A program made the position numbers and the translations under genes. The notes under the pieces were generated by a model, which saw nothing but the letters and a program-made list of their open reading frames with translations, did no database searches and was not told the DNA's origin. DNA of 64,000 bases, taken from NCBI RefSeq assembly GCF_023935105.1, contig NZ_CP096040.1, positions 2,170,001-2,234,000 on the forward strand. Reading direction: 5' to 3'. Shown here one piece after another: positions 34,768 to 46,420 of this stretch (positions are counted from its first letter, which is position 1; each line of letters begins with the position of its first letter). Source of the stretch: Caulobacter segnis (lineage in GTDB: Bacteria; Pseudomonadota; Alphaproteobacteria; Caulobacterales; Caulobacteraceae).

Positions 34768-35753
34768 TTGCTTCGACCCGGTCCGCTCAACCTGCTGACA
34801 GACGTGCCCGGCCTCTCGGTCGGCAACGCCACGGACGAGGCGGCGCGAACGGGCGTGACCGTCGTGCGCTTTCCCGGCGGCTGGACGGCGGCCGTCGACG
34901 TGCGCGGCGGTGGGCCCGGCGTGCGCGAGACCGCGGCCCTGTCGCCCGAGAACGGCTACGCCAAGCTGCACGCCCTGACCTTCAGCGGGGGCTCGGTGTT
35001 CGGCCTGGCCGCCGCCGACGGCGTCACCGCCGCCTTGTCGCAGGCGGGCGAAGGCTTCCTGGTGCGGCCCGACACGCCCCGGACCCCGATCGTCGGCGGG
35101 GCGGTGCTTTATGACCTCGCCAACGGTGGCGACAAGGCCTGGGGCCTGGATCCGCCCTATCGCGCCCTGGGCCAGGCGGCGTTCGCGGCGGCCGGAACGG
35201 CCTTTGATCTCGGCGCGGTCGGAGCCGGGCGCGGCGCGCGGGCGGGCCTGGTGCAAGGCGGCCTGGGCTCGGCCTCGCTGGACTTGGGCGACGGGCTGGT
35301 CGTCGCGGCCCTGGTCGCGGTCAATCCCGTCGGCTCAGTGTTCATGCCGGACGGCGAGACCTTCTGGGCCTGGCCGTTCGAGATCGACGGCGAGTTCGGC
35401 GGCCGCGTCCCGAGCGGTCCGGCGAGGGCGATCGAGCCGATGCCCGACGACTCCCGTCTCGCGGGCCAAGGACGCCTGACCGAGGGCGCCAACACGACCC
35501 TGGCCCTGGTCGCCACCAACGCCGGGCTTGGCGCGGGCGAGTGTCAGCGCCTGGCGATGATGGCCCAGGACGGCCTCTCGCGCGCCATCCGTCCGGCCCA
35601 TACGCCGTTCGACGGTGACGTGGTCTTCGCCGCCGCCTCGGGGGCGGTGGATCTCGGGCAGGACGGTCGGGCGCATCGCCTGGCTAGACTGGGCTCGGCC
35701 GCTGGTGACTGCCTGGCGCGGGCTATCGCGCGCGGCGTGCACGCGGCGCAGGG

Positions 35754-35757
<4 letters not shown>
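34768..35757 (+). CDS. P1-family (DmpA/BapA-type) aminopeptidase
   Basis: A 329-residue N-terminal-nucleophile hydrolase of the DmpA/BapA group, which cleave D-amino-acid or beta-amino-acid N-termini. Family marks are LTDVPGLSVGNATDEAARTGVTVV, the VRGGGPGVRET stretch, GAVGAGRGARAG, and the self-cleavage region EGANTTLALVATNAG, where a threonine would be the nucleophile of the smaller chain. No signal peptide. Start is TTG at 34768 with GGAAGGA nearby; no better start lies close. Its TAG overlaps the stop of the ABC gene through CTAG. Confidence 0.87.
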
Positions 35758-37343
<1,586 letters not shown>

Positions 37344-37344
37344 G

Positions 37345-38169
37345 TCAGCGGTCCTCCTGCAGGCGCGGGTCCAGCCGGTCGCGCAGACCGTCGCCCAGCA
37401 GGTTTAGGCCCAGCACGGTGATCACGATCGCCAGGCCCGGGAAGATCGCCTGAAGCGGCGCGATGGCGACCAGGGTCTGGGCGTCGGCCAGCATCTTGCC
37501 CCAACTGGCGGCCGGCGGCTGGGCCCCGAGACCGACATAGGACAGGCCCGCCTCGGCGATGACGCCCAGCGAGAACTGCAAGGTGGCCTGGACGATCAGC
37601 ACGCTGGCCAGGCCCGGGGCGATGTGCTCGATCGAAATCCGCGTCGCCCCCTTGCCGGCCGCGCGGGCCGCCAGGACGTAGTCGCGGGTCCAGAGGCTCA
37701 GCGCTGAACCTCGGGTCAGGCGCGCGAACACCGGGATGTTGAAGACGCCGATGGCGATCACGGCGTTGATCGCGCCCGGACCCAGCACGGCGGTGATCAG
37801 GATCGCCAGGATCAGGGCCGGGAAGGCGAAGACCACGTCCGAGCCGCGCATGACCAGCTCGTCACCCCAGCCTCGGCGGGCGGCGGCCAGCAGGCCCAGG
37901 GGGACGCCGATCCCGGCCCCCAGCAGCACCGCCACCAGCGACACCGACAGAGCGTTGCGGGCGCCCAGCAGGATCATCGAGGCGACGTCGCGCCCGAAAT
38001 GGTCCAGGCCCAGCCAGTGCGCGGCGGTGGGCCCTTGCAGGCGGTGGTCGATGTCGAAGGCGGTGACGTCGTAGGGCGTCCAGACCAGGGAGACCAAGGC
38101 GAAGGCCACGAAGGCCAAGCTGATCGCGGCGCCGACGACGAGCGTAGGGGGGAGGCGCGAGCGGTTCAT
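37345..38169 (-). CDS. Peptide ABC transporter permease (DppC type)
   Basis: Inner-membrane permease of 274 residues. TM1 at about 11-30, the OppC-type loop with GLDHFGRDVASMILLGARNAL, five further helices, and the EAA coupling loop AARAAGKGATRISIEHIAPGL. The ATG at 38169 overlaps the stop of the upstream fused gene (ATGA). It pairs with the permease half of that fusion to form the channel. Confidence 0.93.
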   Translation of the reverse strand: MNRSRLPPTLVVGAAISLAFVAFALVSLVWTPYDVTAFDIDHRLQGPTAAHWLGLDHFGRDVASMILLGARNALSVSLVAVLLGAGIGVPLGLLAAARRGWGDELVMRGSDVVFAFPALILAILITAVLGPGAINAVIAIGVFNIPVFARLTRGSALSLWTRDYVLAARAAGKGATRISIEHIAPGLASVLIVQATLQFSLGVIAEAGLSYVGLGAQPPAASWGKMLADAQTLVAIAPLQAIFPGLAIVITVLGLNLLGDGLRDRLDPRLQEDR

Positions 38170-40711
38170 GATCCGCGCCTTCGCAGGCGGGGATCGACCA
38201 GCACATAGGCCACGTCGACCAGGAAGTTGGTGGCGACCACGGCGAAGACCAGCAGCATCACCACGCCCTGCACCACGATCAGGTCGCGCTGGGTGATGGC
38301 CTGCAGCACGAGCCGTCCCAGGCCCGGCAGGAAGAAGACGTTCTCGATGATCACCCCGCCGGCCAGCAGGAACGGGAACTGCAGGCCCAGGATGGTCAGG
38401 ATCGGGATCAGGGCGTTGGGAAGGCCGTGCCGCCACAAGGCCTGGCTGGCGGTCAGCCCCTTGGCGCGTGCGGTGCGCATCCAGTCCTCGGCCAGGGTGT
38501 CGATGAGGGCCGAGCGGGTGACGCGGGCGATGATCGCCGCTTGCGGCGCGGCCAGGGCGACGGCTGGCAGGGCGAGGGCCTTCAGGGCCGGGATCAGGCC
38601 CGCCTCCCAGCCCGGGAAGCCGCCGGCCGAGACCCAGCGCAGTCCGATCGAGAAGACCATGACCAGGAGGACCGCGAACCAGAAGTTCGGGATGGCGACG
38701 CCGACCTGGGTCAGCCCCATGACTACGGTGTCGGTGGCCTTGCCGCGCCGCGCGGCGGCCAGGGCGCCGATGGGCGCGCCAATGACGATCGACAGCCCCA
38801 CGGCGAGGAGGGCCAAGGGTAGCGAGACGCCAACCCGCTCGGCGACGAGGGCCGCGACCGGGGTCTGGTAGGTGTAGCTGACACCCAGGTCACCGTGCAG
38901 CATGCCGACGAGCCAGGCGAGGTAGCGTTGCGCCGCCGGACCTTCGAGGCCCATCTGCTGGCGCAGGTTGGCGACGGCTTCCGGGCTGGCGTTCAGGCCC
39001 AGCATGTAGGCGGCTGGGTCTCCCGGCACGATCTGGATGATGGCGAAGACCATGAGGCTGGCCGCCAGCAACGTCAGCACCATCACGGCCGCCCGGCCGC
39101 CCAGCCAAGCCACGCCGAAGCGGGCGGCGAGCAACGTCAGGCCGCCTAAGACCGCCAGGACCAGCACGCCGCCGAGGATGGCGCTGACCGACCCGTTCTT
39201 CGCCTTGCCCGCGGCCTCGGCGGCGCCGTCTCCGTCGAACGATGCCACGTGCAGGTCGATGGTCTGGGTCTGGGAATTGACCCAGAAATCCTTCAGTCGC
39301 GCATCGAACACGCCCAGGCGCGGGAACTGGAACAGGAAGCCGTTGACCGCGTCGTCGGCGATGCGACGCTGGATCTGGTCCAGGATCGCCGTGCGCTGGC
39401 CTTCGTCGGTCGCGCCCTTCAGAGCCTGCATCAGGGTGTGGAAGGCGTCGCTGTGGTAGCCGAAATAGTAGTCGGCCTTATCGTAGATGGCGTAGTCCAT
39501 CGGCTCGGCGTGGCTGACGATGGTCAGGTCGAAGGCGTGGCGGCCATAGACCTGGTCCAGCCACTGGGCCCACTCGATGTTCTCGATCTTCACGCGCACG
39601 CCGGCCTGGGCCAGCTGGGCGGCGACGATCTCGCCGCTGCGTCGGGCGTAGTTGGGCGGCGGTAGTTTCAGGGTCAGGTCCAGGCCGTTCGGATAGCCCG
39701 CTTGCGCCAGCAGCGCCTTGGCCTTGGCCAGGTCGTGCGGATAGAGGCCGGTCAGGTCCACATAGGCGGCGTTCTGCGGGGGGAAGTGGCTGCCGATTGG
39801 CGTGCCGTAGCCGTACATCGCCCCGTCGATGATCGCCCGACGATCCAGGGCGTGTTGGAGCGCGCGGCGCACCCGCACGTCTGCCAGCGGACCGGTGCGC
39901 TCGTTCATGGCCAGGATCACCTCGCCCTCGCTGGAGGCGGTGACCACCTTCAGGGCCGGATCGGCGCGCAGCTGGGCCAGGTTTTCCGGCGCGGGATAGT
40001 CGGGGAAGGCGTCGACCTCGTGGGTCTTGATCGCCGCGAAGGCCGCCGCCGGATCGGCGATGAACTTGAACCGCACCGTCTTCAGCTTGGCGGGCGCTCC
40101 CCAATAACTGTCGTTGCGGGCCAGGGTCACCGTATCGCCGCGTCGCCAGCCGGCGAACCTGAACGGGCCGGTGCCGACCGGGGCGGTGGCCAGGCTGCCC
40201 GCCGACTTGGGCGAAACCATCACGCTGTCGCCCCAGGCCAGGGTGTAGAGCAGGTTGCTGTCAGGACTGGCCAGATGCAGGCGCACGGTGCGCGGATCGA
40301 CGACCTCGACCTGGCGGATGACGCTGAGCGCCTGCTTCTGGACGTTGGTCGAGTTGGGCGCGATCGCCCGCTCAAGGCTGAACTTGACGATGCTGGCGTC
40401 GAAGGGCGTCCCGTCCTGGAAACTCGCGCCGTCGCGCAGGTGGAAGGTGTAGATCAGGCCGTCGGGCGAAACCTCCCACCAGGTCGCCAGCAGCGGCTTC
40501 ACCGTCCCCTGGGCGTCCAGGCGCACCAGGCCCTCGAACACGGTGGCGTAGACCACCTCGTCGGTCGCCACGGCGGCGCCCGAGGTCGGGTCCAGGTTCG
40601 GCGGCTCCAGTTGCAGGGCGACGGTCAGATCGTCCTTGGGCGCGGCCTGGGCCAGGGGGCGAGCGCCAGCAGGAAAGCCGCCAGGCCGCCGAGAAACGCT
40701 TTCAGTCTCAC
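38166..40711 (-). pseudogene. Fused peptide-binding protein and DppB permease, frameshifted in signal peptide
   Basis: One long frame from about 40640 down to 38166 joins an SBP_bac_5 peptide-binding domain (about 440 residues, FHLRDGASFQDGTPFDASIVKFSLER) to a DppB permease. The permease part has VPGDPAAYMLGLNASPEAV, then helices, the EAA loop RTARAKGLTASQALWRHGLPNAL, and ends PRLRRRGS. A linker helix (SAILGGVLVLAVLGGLTLLAA) lies between. The signal peptide VRLKAFLGGLAAFLLALAP is in another frame, starting at GTG 40711 that overlaps the TPR gene stop. It meets the main frame at a five-G run on the plus strand (40655-40659); one more base would give an intact protein of about 848 residues. An internal GTG at 40571 gives only a leaderless product. 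Confidence 0.85.
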
Positions 40712-42081
40712 GCCAGGGCCGCCAGGCGCCGTTCGACGCGGGCCCGCGCCTTGGCCGCCTCGCCTGGCAGGCCGAGCCGGTCGTAGACTGCGGCCAGGGT
40801 CCGGTTCAGCGGGACGCCGTCGGGATCGAAGCCGCGCCGCAGCTCCAGGGTCTGCTGGGCTTCCGACAGGCGGTCGGCGCGGATCAGGGCGTCCAGGATC
40901 AGTTGCTCGAAGAGGTCGCGCTGGGCGTGGCTGCCGCCGATTTCGGACAGGCGGGGCAGGGCGGCCCGCAGGCCGCGCAGGGCGCTTGGATAGTCGCCGC
41001 GCGCGTGGGCGACCAGGCCCTCGGCGGCGGGCAGGGCGACCTCGCTCCAGGTCTGGCGGACATGGGCGGGGGCCTCCAGCGCCGCACGCCGCACGGCGGC
41101 CAGCAGCGTGTCGGCCTGCGGCCGGCCGGCGCGGGCCAGGCCATAGAGATACTGCAGGGTCAGGAACGGCTGGACCACATCGTCGGCGCGAGCGGCGAGG
41201 TGGTCGGCGACGTCGGTCCACCGATCGCCCACGTCTACGCTTGCCATCTCCAGTCGGGCCAGCAGCGAGACCGCCCCGACCTGGTCCTGCGAGTAGTCCT
41301 TCTCCTGGGTCCAGCAGTGGTCGTCATAGGCGGCGAGGGCCGCGTCAGCCTTGCCCTGGCTGAGGTAGAATAGCGCCAGGTGCCACCACAGGTGCGTGTC
41401 CATGAACGAGTTCAGGCCCGTCCAGGTGTCGCGGACGCCTTCCAGGAACGCCGCGCCCTCGTCGATGCGACCCTGGGTCAGCATCACGTGGGCCAGGGCG
41501 TGCTGGGCCCACGGCTCCTTGCGCTTGAGCTCGAGGGCGCGGCGAGCGGCGGTCTCGGCCTCGTCCAGCAGGTGGCACTGCTCGTAGGCGAAGGCCAGCA
41601 TGCCATGCAGGTAGGCGACGTCCGCGGCGGCGGGTAAGGCGGCGCTGGCCGTGCGCAGCATGGCCGGGAAGTCGCCGTGGTTGAAATCGTGATAGTGCCG
41701 CAGCTTCAGCGTCAGCAGGTCGCGCGGCCAGCTCTTCTGGATGACCTCGGCGATGGCGAGCGCGCCGGGAATGTCGTCGGCCGACCAGGCGGCGACGAAA
41801 TCGACGAAGGCCCGTTCGCGCGGATGGGCGTCGCGCGCCAGCTCTCGAGCGCGGGCCAGATAGGGCGCGGCGCGTTCGGCCGCCTCGGGGGCTTCCAGCA
41901 GCAGCCACAGCACGGCGGCATAGGCGTTCAGCAGGATGCTGTCCGGATGCGCCTCGGCGGCGCCGATCACCTCGGCCGCCCGGGTCTCGTAGCTGAGAAA
42001 GCCGTCGATGAACCCGTCGACCGCCGCCAGGGCGGCGTCGGACGTCGGGCTCACCGGATTGCCGAGATAGTCGGTACGCAT
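40708..42081 (-). CDS. TPR protein of TTC38-like type
   Basis: Cytoplasmic 457-residue helical repeat protein. It resembles the tetratricopeptide-repeat-protein-38 family: a start with MRTDYLGNPVS and AVDGFIDGFLSYETRAAEVIGAA, a central HYHDFNHGDFPAML and AYEQCHLLDEAETAARRALEL, and WAQHALAHVMLTQGRIDEGAAFLEG. The role in bacteria is not known. It sits between the ABC genes and a hydrolase gene on the same strand, and its stop overlaps the start of the binding-protein fusion (GTGA), so it belongs to the same operon. Confidence 0.82.
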   Translation of the reverse strand: MRTDYLGNPVSPTSDAALAAVDGFIDGFLSYETRAAEVIGAAEAHPDSILLNAYAAVLWLLLEAPEAAERAAPYLARARELARDAHPRERAFVDFVAAWSADDIPGALAIAEVIQKSWPRDLLTLKLRHYHDFNHGDFPAMLRTASAALPAAADVAYLHGMLAFAYEQCHLLDEAETAARRALELKRKEPWAQHALAHVMLTQGRIDEGAAFLEGVRDTWTGLNSFMDTHLWWHLALFYLSQGKADAALAAYDDHCWTQEKDYSQDQVGAVSLLARLEMASVDVGDRWTDVADHLAARADDVVQPFLTLQYLYGLARAGRPQADTLLAAVRRAALEAPAHVRQTWSEVALPAAEGLVAHARGDYPSALRGLRAALPRLSEIGGSHAQRDLFEQLILDALIRADRLSEAQQTLELRRGFDPDGVPLNRTLAAVYDRLGLPGEAAKARARVERRLAALA

Positions 42082-42116
42082 GGGGTTACTCTAGAGGGGC
42101 CGCGCCGCCGCGCCAC

Positions 42117-43082
42117 CTATTGGATGCCGGCGGCGGTCAGGAAAGCGGCCACGTCATCGGCTGTGCGCTGGGGGATCTCGACCTGGGGCAGGTGGCCGAC
42201 CTTGGGATAGATGATCAGCTTGGCGCCCGGGATGGCCTCGGCGAACTTGTGGGCGCCGGCGACCTCGATCAGCGGGTCGATCTCGCCCCACAGGACCAGG
42301 GTCGGAGCCTTGATCGTCGAGAGGACTTCCTTGGTCGCCTGGCTGTGCTTGCCGGGCTGGATCGACATCAGGATGGCGCGGTGGCCTGGGGCGCGCTGCA
42401 GCTCGGCCCAGCGGTCGATGAAGGCGTCGGTGATCACGGCGGGATCCCCGACCTCGCCGCGCAGGCCCGAGCGGATCAGCGGCGTGTTGTCGATCGAGCG
42501 CAGGAAGGCGCGGCCCCAAGAATATTTCAGCAGTTTGAAGGCCAGCGGCGGCTTCTTCAGCGTCGTGGCCGGCCAGCCGGCGGCGTCGGCCAGGATCAGG
42601 CCGTTGACGCGGTTCGGATGGCGCACGGCGACCTGCCAGGCCACGCCGCCGCCCATCGAATTGCCGGCGATGGCGAATTTGGGCAGGTTTTCCTTGGCCG
42701 CCAGGGCGTCGATCAGGTCGGCGAAACCGTCGGCCGAGGCGACATAGCCTTCCGGCGCGCGGGTCAGGCCGTGACCGGGCAGGTCGACCGTGATGATCCG
42801 GTAGCGATCGCCGAGCCGCGCGACCCAGCCCTCCCAGGAGAAGTGGGAGTCGCCGAAGCCGTGGACGAGGACCAGCAGCGGACCGTCGGCCTTGCCCTCG
42901 TCCTTGTAGTGCAGCCGCACGCCGCCGGGCAGGTCGGCATAGTGCGAGGCCTTGGTGGCGTACTTGGCTTCCAGTTTCTCGTACGGGATGTCGGGGCCGC
43001 GCAGCAGCAGCCAGCCGACGAGGCCGGCCAGGACCACGACGGCCACCAGGCCGCCCACGATCAGCAACAGGGTCTTCAACAT
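42117..43082 (-). CDS. Membrane-anchored alpha/beta hydrolase
   Basis: A 321-residue hydrolase with an N-terminal membrane anchor (residues 4-28) and an alpha/beta fold domain. The catalytic triad is visible: S142 in AGNSMGGG, the aspartate in LWGEIDPLIE and the histidine in KVGHLPQVE; VHGFGDSHFSW gives the oxyanion site. It probably faces the periplasm. It lies between the TonB receptor gene and the TPR gene in one minus-strand operon, so it may process the receptor's cargo (ester or amide). The substrate is unknown. Confidence 0.87.
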   Translation of the reverse strand: MLKTLLLIVGGLVAVVVLAGLVGWLLLRGPDIPYEKLEAKYATKASHYADLPGGVRLHYKDEGKADGPLLVLVHGFGDSHFSWEGWVARLGDRYRIITVDLPGHGLTRAPEGYVASADGFADLIDALAAKENLPKFAIAGNSMGGGVAWQVAVRHPNRVNGLILADAAGWPATTLKKPPLAFKLLKYSWGRAFLRSIDNTPLIRSGLRGEVGDPAVITDAFIDRWAELQRAPGHRAILMSIQPGKHSQATKEVLSTIKAPTLVLWGEIDPLIEVAGAHKFAEAIPGAKLIIYPKVGHLPQVEIPQRTADDVAAFLTAAGIQ

Positions 43083-43106
43083 GGGCGGTCCTCCCCGGCG
43101 GTCCGA

Positions 43107-45338
43107 CTAGAAGCGATACTGGGCGCGAACGCCATAGGTGGCCGGCTGGCCCGGCGCGGCGATGTCGATCAGCGGCAGGAAGAAGTTCCGCGTCAGGTCG
43201 TACTTGGTGTTGAAGACGTTGCGGGCGAACACCGTCAGCTCCCACGGGCCCTTGGCCGGCGACACCGTCACGCTGGCGTTGGCTAGCCAATAGCTGTCGA
43301 CGTCGTAGCGCGAACCCAGCAGCAGCGGCTTGGTCTTGTCGTGGAAGGCCCAATTGCCCTGCGCCTGGACCTCGTAGTCGCCGACGCCCCAGGTGTAGGA
43401 CACGTCGCCGCCGTAGCTGAGCGGCGGGAAGCCGACCTTGGCCCCGGTGCGCGAGATGTAGACGGCGCGACCCGCGGCGACGCTGGCCGGGATGTCGAGG
43501 TCGTTGGTGTACTTGTCGAACTTGCCGGTCTTGTAGCCCAGCGACTGCCCGATCCGCAGGGCGGGGACCGGACGCCAGGTCAGCTCCAGCTCGCCGCCGT
43601 AGATGTGCGACTTCTGGGCGTTGACGATGGCCCCGATCGGGCCGTTGTTGATGTCGTAGATCGCCGACTGAACCTGCTGGTCCTTGTAGTCATAGTAGAA
43701 GACCGAGCCGTTCAGCTGGACGGTGTTGTCGGCGAAGCTGGACTTGAAGCCCGTCTCATAGGCCCACAGCGTTTCGGGGCGGAAGCCGTCGACGGCCGAG
43801 GCGTCGCCGACATTGTACGAGGTGAAACCGCCGGACTTCGTGCCCTTGCTGGCGCTGGCGTAGATCAGCACCCCGGCGATCGGACGGTATTCCAAGGCCA
43901 GCTTGCCGGTCAGGGTCTTGTTGTGCAGCGCTTTGTCGGCGGTCGGGCTGAAGTTGGTCGCCGGGGCGCCGGGGGCGAAGACGCCAGCGGTGACGAAGTT
44001 GTCCTGGTTGCGCTTCTCGTTCTCGCCGCGCAGGCCGCCGATCAGCTTGACCTTGTCGGTCAGCGCGTATTCCAGCTGGCCGAACAGCGAGGCCGAGCGG
44101 ACCTTTTGGCTATAGGTCGTGCGGGTGTCGAACAGCAGCGACTGGTAGAAGTCCGAATAGAAGGCCTCGTCGATCGTCTCACGCGAATAGTAGCCGCCGA
44201 CCAGCCACTGCAGCGGACCCTCGGTCTTTGACGAGGCGCGAAGTTCCTGCGAGAAGACCTTGGCGTCGGTGTCGAAATAGGTCCCGGCATAGGCGTAGGC
44301 CGAGGCGTCCCAGTCGTTGTATTCCTTGCGGTGCAGGGTCTCGTAGGACGTGATCGAGACCAGGTCGACGCCGTCGGTCTCGGTGTGGGCGCGCAACGAG
44401 ACGCCGCTGCTCTTGGTGTCGTGGAACGGCTTGGCGTCGGTCGCGATGCCGGTCAGGGCGGCGAAGGCCGCCGAGCCGCCCCAGCCGGTGTTCTTGCGGC
44501 TGCCGTCGGCGGCGATGGTCGGCAGGCTGGCGTTGTAGCCCAGCGGGTTGAAGAGGTAGAGGCCCGTCGGCTCGGACTTGTCATAGCCGGCATGAACGCT
44601 GAGCAGGAAGTCGGTCCTGTCGGTCGGCGTCCAGGCCAGCTGGCCGCGCACGGAGGTCGTGTCCTTGTCGCCCAGCTTCTGGCCGGTCGTGCGGTTCTTC
44701 TGCCAGGCCCCGCCCTGGTCGGTGACGAAGGCCAGGCGGCCGCTCAGCGTGTCGCTGATCGGGCCCGAGACGAAGCCCTCGGCCTTGAATTCCTCGTTGC
44801 TGTCGTATTCGGCGGTGACACCGGCGCTCAGCGAACGGGTCGGACGGTTGGTGATGAAGTTGATCGCGCCGCCGGTGGTGTTGCGGCCGTAGAGCGTGCC
44901 TTGCGGGCCGCGCAGGACCTCCACGCGGGCGATGTCGAACAGCAGGCCCTGGGTCTGGGCCTGGATAGGATAGGCCACCTCGTCGACGCTGACGCCGACG
45001 GTCGAGGAGTTGTTCGAGGCGTAGTCGTCGAAGCCGACGCCGCGCAGGCGGAAGCTGGGCTGGCCGCTGCCGAACTGCGGGGTGATCTCCAGGCTGGGCG
45101 TGGCGAACTGCAGCTGGTTGACCGTGGCGACACCGCGCGCGGCCAGCTGGTCGCCCGAGATCACCGACAAAGCGACGCCGACGTCCTGGGCCGACTGTTC
45201 GCGGCGCTGGGCGGTGACGATCACCTGCTCGACGGCGGTGTCGCCGGGGGCTTCCGGACTGGCTTCGGCGAAGGCGGCGCCGGCGAAGGTCGCGCCGATG
45301 GCGCCGGCCGCGGTTCCGATGAGAAGACGCTTGATCAC
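43107..45338 (-). CDS. TonB-dependent receptor of the peptide/amide operon
   Basis: Outer-membrane receptor of 743 residues. Signal peptide about 1-25 (MIKRLLIGTAAGAIGATFAGAAFA), TonB box-like EQVIVTAQRREQ, plug with VALSVISGDQLAARGVATVNQLQF, RLRGVGF and VEVLRGPQGTLYGRNTTGGAINFIT, then a barrel ending YGVRAQYRF. The plug is of the FecA/IroN-like class common in sphingomonads and caulobacters. Start is GTG at 45338 with GGGGATC upstream. First gene of the run to the ABC ATPases, so it probably takes in the peptide-like substrate of that importer. Confidence 0.9.
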   Translation of the reverse strand: MIKRLLIGTAAGAIGATFAGAAFAEASPEAPGDTAVEQVIVTAQRREQSAQDVGVALSVISGDQLAARGVATVNQLQFATPSLEITPQFGSGQPSFRLRGVGFDDYASNNSSTVGVSVDEVAYPIQAQTQGLLFDIARVEVLRGPQGTLYGRNTTGGAINFITNRPTRSLSAGVTAEYDSNEEFKAEGFVSGPISDTLSGRLAFVTDQGGAWQKNRTTGQKLGDKDTTSVRGQLAWTPTDRTDFLLSVHAGYDKSEPTGLYLFNPLGYNASLPTIAADGSRKNTGWGGSAAFAALTGIATDAKPFHDTKSSGVSLRAHTETDGVDLVSITSYETLHRKEYNDWDASAYAYAGTYFDTDAKVFSQELRASSKTEGPLQWLVGGYYSRETIDEAFYSDFYQSLLFDTRTTYSQKVRSASLFGQLEYALTDKVKLIGGLRGENEKRNQDNFVTAGVFAPGAPATNFSPTADKALHNKTLTGKLALEYRPIAGVLIYASASKGTKSGGFTSYNVGDASAVDGFRPETLWAYETGFKSSFADNTVQLNGSVFYYDYKDQQVQSAIYDINNGPIGAIVNAQKSHIYGGELELTWRPVPALRIGQSLGYKTGKFDKYTNDLDIPASVAAGRAVYISRTGAKVGFPPLSYGGDVSYTWGVGDYEVQAQGNWAFHDKTKPLLLGSRYDVDSYWLANASVTVSPAKGPWELTVFARNVFNTKYDLTRNFFLPLIDIAAPGQPATYGVRAQYRF

Positions 45339-45401
45339 TGCAGATCCCCGTTTTCGGCGCGCATGCGTATCGCGAGAGGCGCCGGTTTTTGTTCGTGAGA
45401 T

Positions 45402-45426
45402 AATTCCTATTTGTTCAGTGGGAATT
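45402..45426. promoter_or_regulatory. Inverted repeat upstream of the receptor gene
   Basis: AATTCC (45402-45407) and GGAATT (45421-45426) flank a 13-bp spacer in the 179-bp gap before the receptor start. It could be an operator. Spacing and flanks differ from the IolR-type sites, so I do not assign it to that regulon. Otherwise the gap shows no gene. Confidence 0.35.
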
Positions 45427-45517
45427 GAAACCGAGATTTCCTCCGGCGAGGCGAAGCTTCTCTAATCGGCGTTCAGTCTGGACGGAAAACGCCGTGACAT
45501 GGAGTCGTCATCGCGCG

Positions 45518-46420
45518 CTACAGCGATGCGGCGTGCTGGGTGACCAGGTCGGCCAGGAAGTCCAGCACGGCGCGGACGCGGGGCAGGGGCGCCAGGTCGG
45601 CGTGGGCCGAGACCCAATAGCTGCGCTGCAGGTCCAACTGCTCGGGCAGCACGCGTTGCAGGCGCGGATCGCCTTCGGCCGAGAACCGGTGCAGCACCCC
45701 GAACCCCAGCCCCGACGCGACGGCGGCTTGCTGGGCGGCGATCGAGTTGGAGCGGAACACCGTCGTCGCGCCCGCCGCCACCTGGTCCAGATAGCGCAGC
45801 TCGGGCACGTCCAGCATCTCGTCGATGTACCAGACCAGCGGCCGCTCCAGCAGTTGGGCCAGGTCCTCCAGCGGCGGCGTCCGGGCCAGGTATGTGCGCG
45901 CGGCGTAGAGGCCCAGACTGTAGTCGGCGAGCTTGCGGGTAACGATGCGACCCTGGGTGGGGCGGCTGAGGCTGATGGCGATGTCGGCCTCGCGGCGCAT
46001 CAGGTTGACGCTGCGCGACAGCGGCGCCAGTTCCAGCTGCAGGCCCGGGAAGCGCTGGTGAAACTGGTGGGCGGCCGGCGCGACCAGATGGGCGCCGAAC
46101 GCTTCCGGCGTCGACAGGCGCACCGTGCCCGACAGGGTTTGTCCCACCGCGCCCAGCCGCTCGCTGGCGCTCATCAGCTCGGCCTCGATGCGCTCGGCGT
46201 GTTCCAGCAGGGTCAGGCCCTGGCTGGTCAGGCTGACGCCACGCGGCGAGCGGTCGATCAGCTTGACGCCCAGATCGGTCTCCAGGGCGGTGACGCGGCG
46301 GGCGACCGTCGTCTGGTCCAGACCCAGCCGCCGGCCGGCGGCCATCAGCCCGCCAGCCCGCGCCACATGCAGCAGGACGCGGAGGTCGTTCCAGTTTGGC
46401 GTATGCAAATTTGCAGGCAT
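45518..46420 (-). CDS. LysR-family transcriptional regulator
   Basis: A 300-residue LysR protein. HTH about 10-70 (NWNDLRVLLHVARAGGLMAAGRRLGLDQTTVARRVTALETDLGVKLIDRSPRGVSLT), then the LysR substrate-binding domain (LELAPLSRSVNLMRREADIAISL). ATG at 46420 gives MPANLHTPNW; the longer frame adds 19 poor residues. It is divergent from mmsA and probably controls it. TTGCA/TGCAA half-sites fill the shared promoter. Confidence 0.9.
   Translation of the reverse strand: MPANLHTPNWNDLRVLLHVARAGGLMAAGRRLGLDQTTVARRVTALETDLGVKLIDRSPRGVSLTSQGLTLLEHAERIEAELMSASERLGAVGQTLSGTVRLSTPEAFGAHLVAPAAHQFHQRFPGLQLELAPLSRSVNLMRREADIAISLSRPTQGRIVTRKLADYSLGLYAARTYLARTPPLEDLAQLLERPLVWYIDEMLDVPELRYLDQVAAGATTVFRSNSIAAQQAAVASGLGFGVLHRFSAEGDPRLQRVLPEQLDLQRSYWVSAHADLAPLPRVRAVLDFLADLVTQHAASL

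Noticed and set aside
41345-43353. Several 180-400-codon frames on both strands over the TPR and hydrolase genes
   Set aside because: Compositional shadows; none has a credible ribosome site or family motif.
45402-45426. Extension of the inositol regulon to the receptor at 43107-45338
   Set aside because: AATTCC/GGAATT has a 13-bp spacer and lacks the TTCCATT core and the TTCGTATC block.
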